NCBI GenBank assembly: GCA_002361625.1
Contig: DETL01000034.1
Location: forward strand, 114,536-130,665
DNA from: Bacteroidales bacterium UBA3289
Lineage (GTDB): Bacteria; Bacteroidota; Bacteroidia; Bacteroidales; UBA932
Direction of reading: 5' to 3'
DNA length: 16,130 nt
This document shows positions 1 to 6,652 of this stretch, in pieces. Under the pieces are notes generated by a model. That model had not been told where the DNA came from. It searched no databases and saw nothing but the letters and a program-made list of their open reading frames with translations. Position numbers and translations under genes: made by a program. Numbering within the stretch: position 1 is the stretch's first letter; each line of letters begins with the position of its first letter.

Positions 1-455
1 AAGCTCTGGCAGAAACGCATGACCTCCGCGTCGGAACGGCCCTTGGGGTTGAAGTCCGAGCCGCCCTTGGCCCCGCCCATGGGGAGGGTGGTGAGGCTGT
101 TCTTGAAGGTCTGCTCGAAGGCCAGGAACTTCATGATGGAGAGGTTCACGCTTTCATGGAAGCGGATGCCGCCCTTGTAGGGGCCGATGGCGCTGTTCAT
201 CTGCACGCGGTAGCCGCGGTTGATGTGGATGCCGCCGCGGTCGTCCGTCCAGGGGACACGGAACATGACGACCCGTTCGGGCTCCACCATCCTTTCCAGG
301 ATCTTGAGGTCCATCAGGTGGGGATAGGCGGTCACATAGGAGGCCACGCTTTCCACCACTTCGCGGACGGCCTGGTGGAATTCCTTCTCGCCCGGGTTGC
401 GTGCAATCACGCCGGCCATGAACCCGTCGATGTAGTTCTGGGTGAATTTGTCCAT
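1..455 (-). CDS. gdhA: Glutamate dehydrogenase, N-terminal part (cut by left edge)
   Basis: Interconverts glutamate and 2-oxoglutarate plus ammonia with NAD(P)H in the cytoplasm, linking nitrogen assimilation to the TCA cycle. The visible 151 codons begin MDKFTQNYIDGF and cover the substrate-binding domain of hexameric (about 445 aa) GDH. Seen directly: PYKGG (Lys94), EQTFKNSL (Lys118) and PMGGAKGGSD (Lys130), which match the three lysines that contact glutamate or take part in catalysis in this family. The start at 455 is the only sensible ATG; it follows a TAnnTTTG promoter with an approximately 30-base leader. The reading frame stays open to the window edge, so about two thirds of the gene, including the NAD(P)-binding domain, lies outside. 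It is divergent from the WYL regulator gene. Cofactor preference cannot be judged from this part. Confidence 0.96.
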   Translation of the reverse strand, partial: MDKFTQNYIDGFMAGVIARNPGEKEFHQAVREVVESVASYVTAYPHLMDLKILERMVEPERVVMFRVPWTDDRGGIHINRGYRVQMNSAIGPYKGGIRFHESVNLSIMKFLAFEQTFKNSLTTLPMGGAKGGSDFNPKGRSDAEVMRFCQS

Positions 456-488
456 TTTATATACACTTAAGATGATAACTAACCGTTG

Positions 489-519
489 CAAACATAATTA
501 AATTATTTTATAAACGCAA
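489..519 (-). promoter_or_regulatory. Promoter of gdhA
   Basis: On the minus strand a -7 element TATGTTTG (plus strand 489-496) fits the Bacteroidota consensus TAnnTTTG. A TTG at 517-519 sits 20 bases upstream as a partial -33 element. With the transcription start expected about 4 bases beyond the -7 element, the leader is about 30 bases. The surrounding 127-base gap (456-582) is AT-rich and also carries the promoter of the divergent regulator gene; nothing else is seen in it. Confidence 0.65.
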
Positions 520-536
520 GTCCGCCCCGGGTTTTC

Positions 537-567
537 TTTCCTATTTCCCGAAATATGCGTACTTTTG
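537..567 (+). promoter_or_regulatory. Promoter of the WYL regulator gene
   Basis: TACTTTTG at 560-567 matches TAnnTTTG exactly. The -33 region is weak: TTTC at 537-540 with a 19-base spacer. This promoter decides the start codon. A TTG at 565 would lie inside the -7 element and could not be in the transcript, so the ATG at 583, about 12 bases after the expected transcription start, is the likely start. Confidence 0.6.
542..555. repeat. Inverted repeat in the spacer of the WYL regulator promoter
   Basis: TATTTC-CC-GAAATA: two perfect 6-base arms around a 2-base centre, ending 4 bases before the -7 element. The position would suit an operator that blocks RNA polymerase, for example for autoregulation by the adjacent regulator. 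That role is inferred from position only. Confidence 0.4.
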
Positions 568-582
568 CCAAAACGAGGCACA

Positions 583-1488
583 ATGGTATCCGAACTCATC
601 GACAAATACATCTGGCTGGTCCAGACTTTCATCGACGCCGGACCGCGGGGACTCACCCTCGCCGAGATATCCGCGCGCTGGTGTTCCCGCTACGGCGGGA
701 CGGAGTATCCGCGCCGCTCGTTCAACAACCACCGGGAGGCCGTGGCGGAGATCTTCGGAATCACCATCGCGTGCAACCGGGCGACAAACGCCTACTATAT
801 CGACGAAGGAGAGAGCGCCGTGGACGGCCGCGAATCCGTGAACTGGCTCGTGAATACCTTTACGGTGAACAGCCTCCTCACCCTGGGCAAGGAGCGCCTT
901 TCCGGCCGCGTGTCCGTGGAGGACATCCCCTCCGGACAAAAGTACCTCACCACCGTCATGCAAGCCATGCTGGATGACCGGAAGATGACCCTCCGCTACC
1001 GCCGGTACATGGGGGAGGAGGAGACGCGTCACATCCGCCCGTATGCCGTGAAGGAGTTCGCCAAGCGCTGGTATGTCGTCGCCTTCAGCGAGGAGGCCGG
1101 CGCCCTGCGCGTGTATGCCATGGACCGGATCCTGTCCCTGGAAATCGCAGAGGAACGTTTCCGGATGCCCCAGGGGTTCCGGGTCGATGCGCTCTTCGAA
1201 GACAGCTACGGTATCTACCCGCCGGAAGGGGAGAAGCCGGTGCTGGTCCGGCTCCGCACGACGGCCCGCGAGGCGGCTTACATGCGGGACCTTCCGCTTC
1301 ATCCGAGCCAGGTTTTCCTCGGGGAAGACCCCGAGGGACGGAGCCTTTTCGCCCTCCGCGTCATCCCCAACCCTAATTTCGTGATGGAGCTGTGCCGGCA
1401 TGGGAACCGGCTGGAGGTTTTGGAGCCGGAAACGCTTCGGGAACAGGTGAAGGGAGAATTGCTTAATGCGCTGAAATTATACGAATAA
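583..1488 (+). CDS. WYL-domain transcriptional regulator
   Basis: A 301-aa DNA-binding protein: an N-terminal winged-helix-like region (about residues 15-80, with TLAEISARW followed by a basic stretch), a WYL domain (about 120-195) and a C-terminal WCX-like extension. WYL domains are thought to bind small ligands or nucleic acid and to control DNA binding. The WYL core reads RWYVVAF (Arg162, Trp163, Tyr164), so the Leu is replaced by Val, and the preceding IRPYAVKEF is typical of the family. Start chosen at 583 because of the overlapping upstream promoter. It is divergent from gdhA and lies 7 bases before the S9 peptidase gene, with no promoter seen between the two, so the pair is probably cotranscribed. 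Its targets are unknown; gdhA, itself and the peptidase gene are the nearest candidates. Confidence 0.88.
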   Translation: MVSELIDKYIWLVQTFIDAGPRGLTLAEISARWCSRYGGTEYPRRSFNNHREAVAEIFGITIACNRATNAYYIDEGESAVDGRESVNWLVNTFTVNSLLTLGKERLSGRVSVEDIPSGQKYLTTVMQAMLDDRKMTLRYRRYMGEEETRHIRPYAVKEFAKRWYVVAFSEEAGALRVYAMDRILSLEIAEERFRMPQGFRVDALFEDSYGIYPPEGEKPVLVRLRTTAREAAYMRDLPLHPSQVFLGEDPEGRSLFALRVIPNPNFVMELCRHGNRLEVLEPETLREQVKGELLNALKLYE

Positions 1489-1495
1489 AACAAAT

Positions 1496-3724
1496 ATGTT
1501 CTATATGAAAACTAAAATGTTAACCCTTGCGTTGGCCGCCCTGTCGGTCCTCGCATGCAAGAATGAAGAGATGAAACCGCAACAAGGCTACATCGGCCCT
1601 TCCGACATCGTGGTCCAGAACGGACGGATGACTCCGGAGGTCCTCCTTTCCCTGGGACGCCTCGGCGATCCCCAGCTTTCCCCCGACGGAAAGACCATCC
1701 TGTACGGGGTGAGCTACACCAGCATTGCCGACAACCGCAGCGTCCGCAACCTGTTCACCATTCCCGTGGGCGGGGGTACCCCGACGCAGCTTTCCATGGA
1801 CGGCAAGAGCCTTTCGAACGCCCGCTGGTCACCGGAAGGGGACGCCATCTATTTCATCCAGGGAGGCCAGGTCTGGAAGGCCGCTTACAAGGCCGGTAAG
1901 CTGGGGGCCCGGACCCAGATCACGGACGTTCCCAAGGGGGTCGATGAATTCGCCCTTTCCCCGGACGGCGGACAGCTCATGTTCGTGAGCTCGGTCCACA
2001 GCGACGTGGAACGCCCCGTGGACACGGACCCGCTCCTGGACAAGGCCGATGCCTATGCCACCGAGGACCTGATGTACCGTCACTGGGACCACTGGGTGGA
2101 GGACATCAGCCATACCTTCATTGCCCCGCTCGCGAACGGCCTTATCACCGAAGGACTGGACATCCTGGGCGGTCCCGACGTGAAGTTCCAGCTCCCGAAC
2201 GGCCCTTACGGCGGCATCGAGAACCTCTGCTGGAGCCCGGACGGCCGCTACATCGCCTACTCCTGCAAGAAGAAGGCGGGGAAGGAATACGCCTTCTCCA
2301 CCGATACGGAAATCTACATCTACTGCATCCTCACCGGCGAGACCACCGTCATCCCGATGGCCGGCGGCTATGACACCGTCCCCGTCTGGAGCCCCGACGG
2401 CAGCAAGATCGCCTGGCTTTCCATGGCCCGCGACGGCTACGAGGCCGACAAGGTCCGCCTCATGCTGGCCGATGTCGTCTATGCCCCGGAAGGGGAGGGA
2501 CAGACCGCGAATCCCACCATCGAGAACATCGTGGACCTGACCGCCGGATTTGATTACAATGCCGACGGACCCGTCTGGGCGGCCGATGGCAAGTCCCTCT
2601 ATTTCAATTCCCTCGTGGAAGGACTCCAGGGCATTTTTAACGTCATCCCCGGTCCCGAGCCGTCCTTCATCCGCCTGACCGCTCCGAGCCTCTGGTTCGA
2701 CTTCGGCACTCCGTTCGCCGTGCTGCAGGACGGTACCCTCCTCACCACCTACTGCTCCATGGACTTCCCGACCGAACTGGTGGCGGTCAATGACAACTCC
2801 ATCCATCAGCTCACCTTCGAGAACGCGCACATTCTGGACCAGCTGGACAAGCATGAGACCGAAGCCCGGATGGTCCCGACCGCCGACGGCGGCGAGATGC
2901 TCACCTGGGTCCTCTATCCGCCGCAGTTCGACCCGACCAAGCAGTATCCCGCCATCGAGATCTGCCTGGGCGGTCCGCAGGGCACCCTCTCGCAGGGCTG
3001 GTCTTACCGCTGGAACTACTGCCTGATGGCCCATCAGGGCTATGTCGTCGTCCTTCCGAACCGCCATGGAACGACCGCCTTCGGCCAGCCCTGGTGCGAG
3101 CAGATCTCCGGCGACTACATCGGCCTGAACATGCAAGACTACCTGGCCGCGGGCAAGATGATCAAGGCCGAACCCTATGTCGGGAAACTGGCCGCCTGCG
3201 GCGCCTCCTACGGTGGCTACAGCGTTTATTATCTGGCAGGTATCCACGGTGACCTCTACGACTGCTTCATCGCTCACGCAGGCATCTTCAACGAGGAGCA
3301 CATGTACATGACCACCGAGGAAATGTGGTTCCCGAACTGGGACAACGGCGGTATCCCGCACGAGTACGCCTACGAGGCGGGCCAGATGGGCCCTGCCGGC
3401 GACGGCATCACCTTCGGCGGTCTCCAGCAGGCCGGTTCTCCCTGGTCCAAGGAGCCCAAGGCCGTCCGCCACTATGCGAACTCCCCGCACAAGCTGGTCC
3501 AGAACTGGCACACCCCGATCCTGTGCATCCACGGCGGCATGGACTTCCGCGTCCCTTACGACGAGGGCATGGCCGCTTTCAACGCTGCGCAGATGATGGG
3601 CGTCCCGTCCAAGCTCATCGTCTTCCCGGGCGAGAACCACTGGATCCTCCAGCCGCAGAACGCCCTGTATTGGCATCGCAGTTACTTCGACTGGCTGAAC
3701 CGCTGGCTGGTGGAGGCTAACTGA
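1496..3724 (+). CDS. S9 family (prolyl oligopeptidase-type) peptidase, lipoprotein
   Basis: A serine exopeptidase of the DPP/acylaminoacyl-peptidase group, 742 aa. The N-terminus is a lipoprotein signal peptide (MKTKMLTLALAALSVLAC, lipobox LAC) that starts at a second ATG at 1505; 1496 is kept because of its A-rich upstream context, so 1505 is a real alternative. Residues of roughly 50-440 form a beta-propeller with PD40-like repeats (PQLSPDGKT, ARWSPEGDA, FALSPDGG, LCWSPDGRY, PVWSPDGSK, PVWAADGKS). The motif RHWDHWVED is seen in Bacteroidota members of this family. The C-terminal alpha/beta hydrolase domain shows the triad Ser571 (GASYGGY), Asp683 (GGMDFRVPY) and His715 (GENHWI). Likely role: trimming peptides in the periplasm or at the envelope; exact cleavage preference cannot be told. 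The 3' end overlaps convergent recG by 8 bases. Confidence 0.93.
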   Translation: MFYMKTKMLTLALAALSVLACKNEEMKPQQGYIGPSDIVVQNGRMTPEVLLSLGRLGDPQLSPDGKTILYGVSYTSIADNRSVRNLFTIPVGGGTPTQLSMDGKSLSNARWSPEGDAIYFIQGGQVWKAAYKAGKLGARTQITDVPKGVDEFALSPDGGQLMFVSSVHSDVERPVDTDPLLDKADAYATEDLMYRHWDHWVEDISHTFIAPLANGLITEGLDILGGPDVKFQLPNGPYGGIENLCWSPDGRYIAYSCKKKAGKEYAFSTDTEIYIYCILTGETTVIPMAGGYDTVPVWSPDGSKIAWLSMARDGYEADKVRLMLADVVYAPEGEGQTANPTIENIVDLTAGFDYNADGPVWAADGKSLYFNSLVEGLQGIFNVIPGPEPSFIRLTAPSLWFDFGTPFAVLQDGTLLTTYCSMDFPTELVAVNDNSIHQLTFENAHILDQLDKHETEARMVPTADGGEMLTWVLYPPQFDPTKQYPAIEICLGGPQGTLSQGWSYRWNYCLMAHQGYVVVLPNRHGTTAFGQPWCEQISGDYIGLNMQDYLAAGKMIKAEPYVGKLAACGASYGGYSVYYLAGIHGDLYDCFIAHAGIFNEEHMYMTTEEMWFPNWDNGGIPHEYAYEAGQMGPAGDGITFGGLQQAGSPWSKEPKAVRHYANSPHKLVQNWHTPILCIHGGMDFRVPYDEGMAAFNAAQMMGVPSKLIVFPGENHWILQPQNALYWHRSYFDWLNRWLVEAN

Positions 3725-5852
3725 TCTGGGAATAGTCCTTCCGGACGTATTTGTCTTTGCGAAGCTCGGCCGCCAGGGAGGCGTTGCCGGGCTTTTCCAA
3801 TGTAGAATCCTGCTCCAGGATGTGCTCCGCATAGAGGCGGGCATCGGAGAGGATAATGCCGTCGCGGGCCAGGGAGGCGATGTTCAGTGAGATGGGGAGG
3901 CCGGACTGCTGCGTTCCTTCCAGATCGCCGGGCCCGCGCATCTTCATGTCCTCTTCCGCAATCTCGAAACCGTTCTCGGTGGCGCACATGAGGTCCAGGC
4001 GCTTTTGCGATTCCTTGGATACCTTGTACCCCTTCATGAGGATGCAGAAGGACTTTTCGGCGCCCCGGCCCACCCGGCCGCGCAGCTGGTGCAGCTGGCT
4101 CAGGCCGAACCGCTCGGCGCTCTCGATCACCATCACCGACGCGTTCGGGACGTCCACGCCCACCTCGATGACGGTGGTGGAAACGAGGATGTTGGCCCTT
4201 CCGGCCACGAAGGCGTCCATGTGGAAGGCCTTCTCTTCCGCCGTCTGTTTCCCGTGGACCATCGCCACCTGGTACTGCGGCTGCGGGAACTGCTTGAGGA
4301 CCTCCTCGTACCCCAGTTCCAGGTTCTTGTAGTCCACTTTCTCGCTTTCGAAGATCAGGGGATACACGATGAAGGCCTGGCGTCCCTTCGCGATTTCGTC
4401 GCGGATGAAATTGTACATCGCGGCGCGCTTGTTTTCCCCCACGCACAAGGTCTGGACCGGTTTCCGGCCCGGAGGCATCTCGTCGATGACGGAAATGTCC
4501 AGGTCCCCGTACAGGGTCATGGCCAGGGTGCGGGGGATCGGCGTCGCTGTCATCACGAGCACATGCGGAGGGATGCCGCCGGCGCCCTTCGCCCAAAGCC
4601 GGGCCCGCTGGTCCACCCCGAAGCGGTGCTGCTCGTCCACGATGGCGAGTCCGAGGGACTTGAACACCACCGTGTCCTCGATGAGGGCATGGGTCCCCAC
4701 GATGAGGCCGATGCTGCCGTCCTCCAGCCCCGCATGGATTTCCCGCCGGGCCGCCGTTCCGGTGGACCCGGTCAGGAGGGCGGCCTTCACGCCGGTGGGT
4801 GCCAGGTACTTGGAGATATTGTTGAAGTGCTGGAACGCAAGTACTTCTGTAGGAGCCATCAGGCAGGCCTGATAACCGTTGGCCACGGCAATCAGGGACG
4901 TGAGAACGGCGACCATCGTCTTGCCGCTGCCCACATCGCCCTGCAGGAGCCGGTTCATCTGGTGGCCGCTCTTCAGGTCTTCCCGGATTTCCTTGATGAC
5001 GCGCTTCTGCGCCCCGGTCAGGTCGTAGGGGAGCGCCTGGTAGCAGCGGTGGAACGCATCGCCCACCCGGGGCATGGGCAGGCCCACGGCGCTCCGGCTG
5101 CGGACGTATTTCTGCTTGACCAGGGAAAGCTGCAGGAGGAAGAGTTCCTCGAACTTGAGGCGGTAGGTGGCCTTCGCGAGAGCGTTCTGGTCCGCCGGGA
5201 AATGGATCTGCCGCAGGGCGAAACTCAGCGGCACCAGCCCCTTTTCCTTCAGGATATAGTCCGGCAGCGGATCCTCCAGCGTGGGCAGGACCAGCTCCAG
5301 GGCCGCCGACATCAGGCGCAGCATCACCTTCCCCGTGATCCCGCCCGTCTTGAGCTTTTCCGTGGAAGGGTAGATGCCGGTGAGGACCCCGGCCTGGGCC
5401 GATTCGGGCGCGTCGAACTCGGGATGGACCATGTTGATCCGCCCATTGAACGTCTGGGGCTTTCCGAAAAAGAGGAAAGTCTTGCCGGGAAGGAGCCGCG
5501 CGTGCATCCACTTGACGCCCTTGAAGAAGACGACTTCCATCTCGCCGGAATCGTCGCCGATGATGACGGACAGGCGGTTGGCGAGGTTGTACTTGACCTG
5601 CTCCGAGGTGATCTCCGCCCCGTTTTTCGCAAAGAGCCGGACCTTCAGGACCGTGCCGATGACCTGGATGTACGCCTGGTCGGGATGGATGTCCGCGATC
5701 TTCTGGACCGTGCTCCGGTCGATGTACCGGAAAGGGTACAGATGCAGGAGGTCGCCCACGGTGGCAATGTCCAGTTCGGTCTTCAGGAGCGCGGCCCGCT
5801 TGGGCCCCACCCCGGGAAGGTACTGCACTGCCGTTTCCATCGCCTTGCTCAT
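3717..5852 (-). CDS. recG: ATP-dependent DNA helicase RecG
   Basis: RecG reverses stalled replication forks and branch-migrates Holliday junctions in DNA repair. The 711-aa product is of usual length. The N-terminal part has helix-hairpin-helix-like LPGVGPKRAALL (residues 10-21) and an OB-fold wedge domain. The helicase core shows GDVGSGKT (Lys311), DEQH at 406-409 (IVDEQHRFG), TATPIPRTLA, and QLRGRVGRG of motif VI. The start at 5852 (MSKAMETA) lies just 4 bases after a TAnnTTTG element, so the mRNA is predicted to be leaderless; Met5 (5840) is a second possible start. It diverges from the protease-PqqD-ABC cassette and its stop codon lies inside the 3' end of the convergent S9 peptidase gene. 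Confidence 0.97.
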   Translation of the reverse strand: MSKAMETAVQYLPGVGPKRAALLKTELDIATVGDLLHLYPFRYIDRSTVQKIADIHPDQAYIQVIGTVLKVRLFAKNGAEITSEQVKYNLANRLSVIIGDDSGEMEVVFFKGVKWMHARLLPGKTFLFFGKPQTFNGRINMVHPEFDAPESAQAGVLTGIYPSTEKLKTGGITGKVMLRLMSAALELVLPTLEDPLPDYILKEKGLVPLSFALRQIHFPADQNALAKATYRLKFEELFLLQLSLVKQKYVRSRSAVGLPMPRVGDAFHRCYQALPYDLTGAQKRVIKEIREDLKSGHQMNRLLQGDVGSGKTMVAVLTSLIAVANGYQACLMAPTEVLAFQHFNNISKYLAPTGVKAALLTGSTGTAARREIHAGLEDGSIGLIVGTHALIEDTVVFKSLGLAIVDEQHRFGVDQRARLWAKGAGGIPPHVLVMTATPIPRTLAMTLYGDLDISVIDEMPPGRKPVQTLCVGENKRAAMYNFIRDEIAKGRQAFIVYPLIFESEKVDYKNLELGYEEVLKQFPQPQYQVAMVHGKQTAEEKAFHMDAFVAGRANILVSTTVIEVGVDVPNASVMVIESAERFGLSQLHQLRGRVGRGAEKSFCILMKGYKVSKESQKRLDLMCATENGFEIAEEDMKMRGPGDLEGTQQSGLPISLNIASLARDGIILSDARLYAEHILEQDSTLEKPGNASLAAELRKDKYVRKDYSQIS

Positions 5853-5856
5853 ATCG

Positions 5857-5864
5857 CAAAAATA
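5857..5864 (-). promoter_or_regulatory. -7 promoter element of recG
   Basis: The minus strand reads TATTTTTG, an exact TAnnTTTG match, followed after 4 bases by the recG ATG. No convincing -33 TTG is seen at the usual spacing. If used, transcription would start at or next to the A of the start codon. Confidence 0.55.
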
Positions 5865-5878
5865 AGAAATCTTTCTTA
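5863..5878. repeat. Inverted repeat between the divergent recG and protease promoters
   Basis: TAAGAAA-TC-TTTCTTA: perfect 7-base arms with a 2-base centre. It overlaps both -7 elements by two bases at each end, so one bound protein could touch both promoters. It may also simply reflect two facing AT-rich promoters. Confidence 0.45.
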
Positions 5879-5884
5879 AATTTG
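5877..5884 (+). promoter_or_regulatory. -7 promoter element of the protease-PqqD-ABC cassette
   Basis: TAAATTTG matches TAnnTTTG. The ATG of the protease gene follows 7 bases later, so the expected leader is only about 4 bases. No clear -33 element is visible at 19-21 bases upstream. Confidence 0.55.
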
Positions 5885-5891
5885 CATCGAT

Positions 5892-6383
5892 ATGGAAAAG
5901 ATGGTGATCGACAATGATTCCTTCTTCGCGGACGTCCTGTCGGTTCTCGCGGAAGGGCGCCAGGCGACCATCCCGGTCAAGGGCTTCAGCATGCTGCCGT
6001 TCATCCGCGGCGGCAAGGACCTCGTGGTCCTGGAGAAAGCCCCGGCGGACCTGAAAGCCGGCGACATCGTCCTTTTCCATGTCGGCCCCATGGACGGAGG
6101 CCGGTGGATCATGCACCGGATCCTTTCCATCGACGGCGATGCCGTGGACATCATGGGCGACGGCGTTTACCGGGGGCATGAGTACGTCCGCCGGGACCAG
6201 ATTTATGCGAAAGCCGTCACCATCCTACGGGGAGGCACCCGCCCCGTGGACCCCTATTCCCCACAGGAACTCAGGAAGGTACGGTTTTGGCAGGGACTGC
6301 TCCCGCTGAGGCGGTATATCCTGTTCATCTATCGTCATCTGCCCTGGAACCGAAGTTGGATCAAAGAGAACGTAAGCATATGA
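5892..6383 (+). CDS. S24/S26-type serine protease, soluble
   Basis: A 163-aa protein resembling signal peptidase I/LexA-fold proteases. The catalytic-serine box is VKGFSMLPFI (Ser33). The second box is WIMHRIL with His75, where LepB and LexA have Lys, so it looks like the Ser-His type known from SipW/Sec11 and archaeal signal peptidases. GDIVLFH (57-63), MGDG (88-91) and a later Asp102 fit the remaining S26 boxes. Unlike true signal peptidases it has no N-terminal membrane anchor; only a short C-terminal aromatic and basic stretch (about 138-156) could touch the membrane. It starts at 5892, 7 bases after a TAAATTTG element, and overlaps the PqqD-like gene by ATGA. From context the likely job is cleavage of a leader peptide before or during export by the ABC protein. 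Substrate unknown. Confidence 0.85.
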   Translation: MEKMVIDNDSFFADVLSVLAEGRQATIPVKGFSMLPFIRGGKDLVVLEKAPADLKAGDIVLFHVGPMDGGRWIMHRILSIDGDAVDIMGDGVYRGHEYVRRDQIYAKAVTILRGGTRPVDPYSPQELRKVRFWQGLLPLRRYILFIYRHLPWNRSWIKENVSI

Positions 6384-6652
6384 GAATCAAGGAAGGGTTC
6401 GTCCTCAGGACGATTTGTGGACAGAGCGTCGTCTCCGGTGAGGGATCGGCCAATGTCAATTTCTCCAAGCTCGTGAGCCTCAACGACTCCGCCGCCTACC
6501 TGTTCAAGGAAGTCCAAGGAAAGGAGTTCACCCCCGAATCCCTCGCGGCCCTGCTGCTCAAGGAGTACGAGGTGGACGAGGCGACGGCCCTGAAGGACGC
6601 GGCCGCCCTGTGTGCGACCTGGAAGGAAATCGGACTCGTCGAAGGCGAATGA
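6380..6652 (+). CDS. PqqD-like (RRE-type) small protein
   Basis: A 90-aa protein with the PqqD/RRE layout: an N-terminal beta region (about 1-30, MRIKEGFVLRTICGQSVVSG) followed by a winged-helix-like part starting at VSLNDSAAYLFKEVQGK and a helical tail ending TWKEIGLVEGE. PqqD-family domains bind leader peptides of ribosomally made peptides and present them to modifying or cleaving enzymes. The start at 6380 is chosen because it gives the conserved N-terminus and an ATGA overlap with the protease gene; its own TGA overlaps the ABC gene start the same way. The tight coupling suggests that the three proteins are made in fixed proportions. A role as adaptor between a substrate peptide, protease and exporter is inferred; some PqqD-like proteins in Bacteroidota have no known partner. 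Confidence 0.85.
   Translation: MRIKEGFVLRTICGQSVVSGEGSANVNFSKLVSLNDSAAYLFKEVQGKEFTPESLAALLLKEYEVDEATALKDAAALCATWKEIGLVEGE

Noticed and set aside
565..582. TTG start at 565 for the WYL regulator
   Set aside because: The TTG is part of the TACTTTTG promoter element, so it would be upstream of or at the transcription start; ATG at 583 is preferred.
456..582. Small RNA gene or riboswitch in the gdhA/WYL gap
   Set aside because: Both leaders are too short for a structured element and the AT-rich sequence is explained by two divergent promoters.
1829..3844. Minus-strand open frame of about 670 codons antisense to the S9 peptidase gene
   Set aside because: No recognisable domain; the sense frame carries the propeller repeats and catalytic triad.
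3682..5879. Long alternative frames over recG on both strands (about 725 codons minus, 624 codons plus)
   Set aside because: Arg/Pro/Gly-rich or His/Asp/Val-rich shadow translations; the recG frame has all helicase motifs at normal length.
6287..6379. Upstream start for the PqqD-like protein at 6287
   Set aside because: It would overlap the protease gene by almost 100 bases with low-complexity residues; the ATGA start at 6380 gives the family N-terminus.
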